From Sphingomonas montana (GTDB lineage Bacteria > Pseudomonadota > Alphaproteobacteria > Sphingomonadales > Sphingomonadaceae), in assembly GCF_001956315.1 (NCBI RefSeq), contig NZ_MOLY01000029.1:32470-96469 (forward strand): DNA of 64,000 nt, read 5' to 3'. The notes beneath the pieces are model-generated. The model made no database searches. It was not told the DNA's origin and saw only the letters and a program-made list of their open reading frames with translations. The first letter of the stretch is position 1. Every line of letters starts with the position of its first letter. Shown here one piece after another: positions 63,503 to 64,000 of this stretch. The position numbers and the translations under genes were made by a program.

Positions 63503-63607
63503 TGAGCGGCTCTCGGCTCCTCCAACATGACGCGCGACCGTGTCTGCACCGGGCTCGCCGCGATCGAGCGCGAATATCGCGGATGCGTCCAGAACGACCG
63601 CTGTCAT
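63503..63607 (-). pseudogene. N-terminal fragment of a VapC-like PIN-domain toxin gene
   Basis: About 35 residues opening MTAVVLDASAIFALDRGEPG, the canonical PIN/VapC start with the first catalytic Asp (LDAS). After ARHVGGAES the similarity ends and the frame turns to low-complexity Ser/Ala/Arg. The other acidic residues of a PIN domain are absent. No clear VapB antitoxin is seen upstream. It abuts the SUKH fragment. Confidence 0.5.
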
Positions 63608-63834
63608 GCCGAATTATCTCGATCGTGGACTGACGGGAGATGGAACTCATGGCGTCGTGATCGCTGCGCTGTCAGTGATCGTCTTCGGACGGGGTGTCAT
63701 GATGGCCCTTCCGCCGACGGCGGAGACGGGGCGGACTTCGAACTGCAACCTTTGTCGGCGATCAAGGACATGCTCGACCGCTTCGAACATGGGTAGGTGC
63801 CTTAGCGCGTCGTCACCGATTTCGGGAACCACAT

Positions 63835-64000
63835 ATGAACATGATCGATACGCAGTCGTCCGGCCAGACAGTTCCGGCGGGGATTGCGGATCGGCGTCGT
63901 CCGCTGACGCCCGACATGCTGCGGCGGATGAACGGGTATTGGCGGGCCGCCAACTACCTGTCCGTCGGCCAGATCTATCTGCGCGACAATGCGATGCTGG
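63835..64000 (+). CDS. Phosphoketolase (xylulose-5-phosphate/fructose-6-phosphate), 5' end only
   Basis: The first 55 residues, cut by the window edge. [33 protein letters not shown] is the typical N-terminus of bacterial Xfp, which cleaves sugar phosphates with phosphate to acetyl-phosphate using thiamine diphosphate. ATG 63835 or ATG 63841 may be the start. The thiamine-binding parts lie outside the window. Confidence 0.85.
   Translation, partial: MNMIDTQSSGQTVPAGIADRRRPLTPDMLRRMNGYWRAANYLSVGQIYLRDNAML

Noticed and set aside
63647..63832. Minus-strand 61-codon ORF between the VapC fragment and the phosphoketolase gene
   Set aside because: It was considered as a VapB-like antitoxin but has no AbrB/MazE or RHH pattern and does not overlap the VapC start.
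1..64000. tRNA, rRNA, CRISPR arrays, insertion sequences, prophage
   Set aside because: None was recognised by eye on either strand; small RNAs would not be visible this way.

Overview
The window is high-GC DNA, apart from a few AT-rich promoter-like patches. It carries dense, often translationally coupled operons, two TonB-dependent receptors, GTG/TTG starts and several alphaproteobacterial families. This suggests a sphingomonad-type alphaproteobacterium; that assignment is inferred from gene content and style, not from a marker gene. No rRNA, tRNA, CRISPR array, insertion sequence or prophage was recognised.

Layout. 1-5941: a LysR fragment, then a DUF2946 protein, a TonB receptor and a PepSY membrane protein (a likely metal/siderophore uptake set), and an acyltransferase. 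6099-8755: a VWA protein and a 5'-truncated DUF5682 gene, a remnant of the MoxR/VWA gene neighbourhood. 9104-11795: a coupled trio of MFS carrier, unknown 65-residue protein and ArsB-like carrier. 12199-13479: a GH130-like glycosidase. 13512-19826: a sulfide/persulfide and thiol-redox island (DUF4174, TauE/SafE sulfite exporter, DUF442-SQR fusion, persulfide-dioxygenase-like MBL protein, peroxiredoxin, BigR-like ArsR regulator, thioredoxin reductase). 19888-31860: amino-acid catabolism, with serine dehydratase, an M3 oligopeptidase and a Cds1-like cysteine-degrading enzyme on the plus strand. Facing them is a long minus-strand series: an ACT-domain protein, phenylalanine hydroxylase, aromatic aminotransferase, pterin carbinolamine dehydratase, then astD-astB-astA. 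An Lrp-type regulator is divergent from that series.

31922-43019 holds the most unusual set. A LysR regulator is followed by an STN-type TonB receptor, two tandem BclA/SbmA-like ABC transporters, a PmbA/TldE and TldD protease pair, thioredoxin and an unknown protein, nearly all overlapping or abutting. I read it as uptake of a peptide-like compound across both membranes followed by intracellular reduction and proteolysis. No such system is known to me in this exact form.

43214-52213: GrpB, a small secreted protein, a nitrilase, a phospholipase D-like protein, a YihY protein, a DegP-type protease and an adjoining two-component system. 52948-62948: a low-oxygen respiration block. cydA-cydB-cydX diverge from cydD-cydC, two FNR-type regulators with Fe-S cysteines sit at 52948 and 60071, and hemN and an OmpW-like porin are divergent. 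FNR-type TTGAT-N4-ATCAA boxes lie in both divergent promoter regions. The right end carries VapC and SUKH gene fragments and the start of a phosphoketolase gene.
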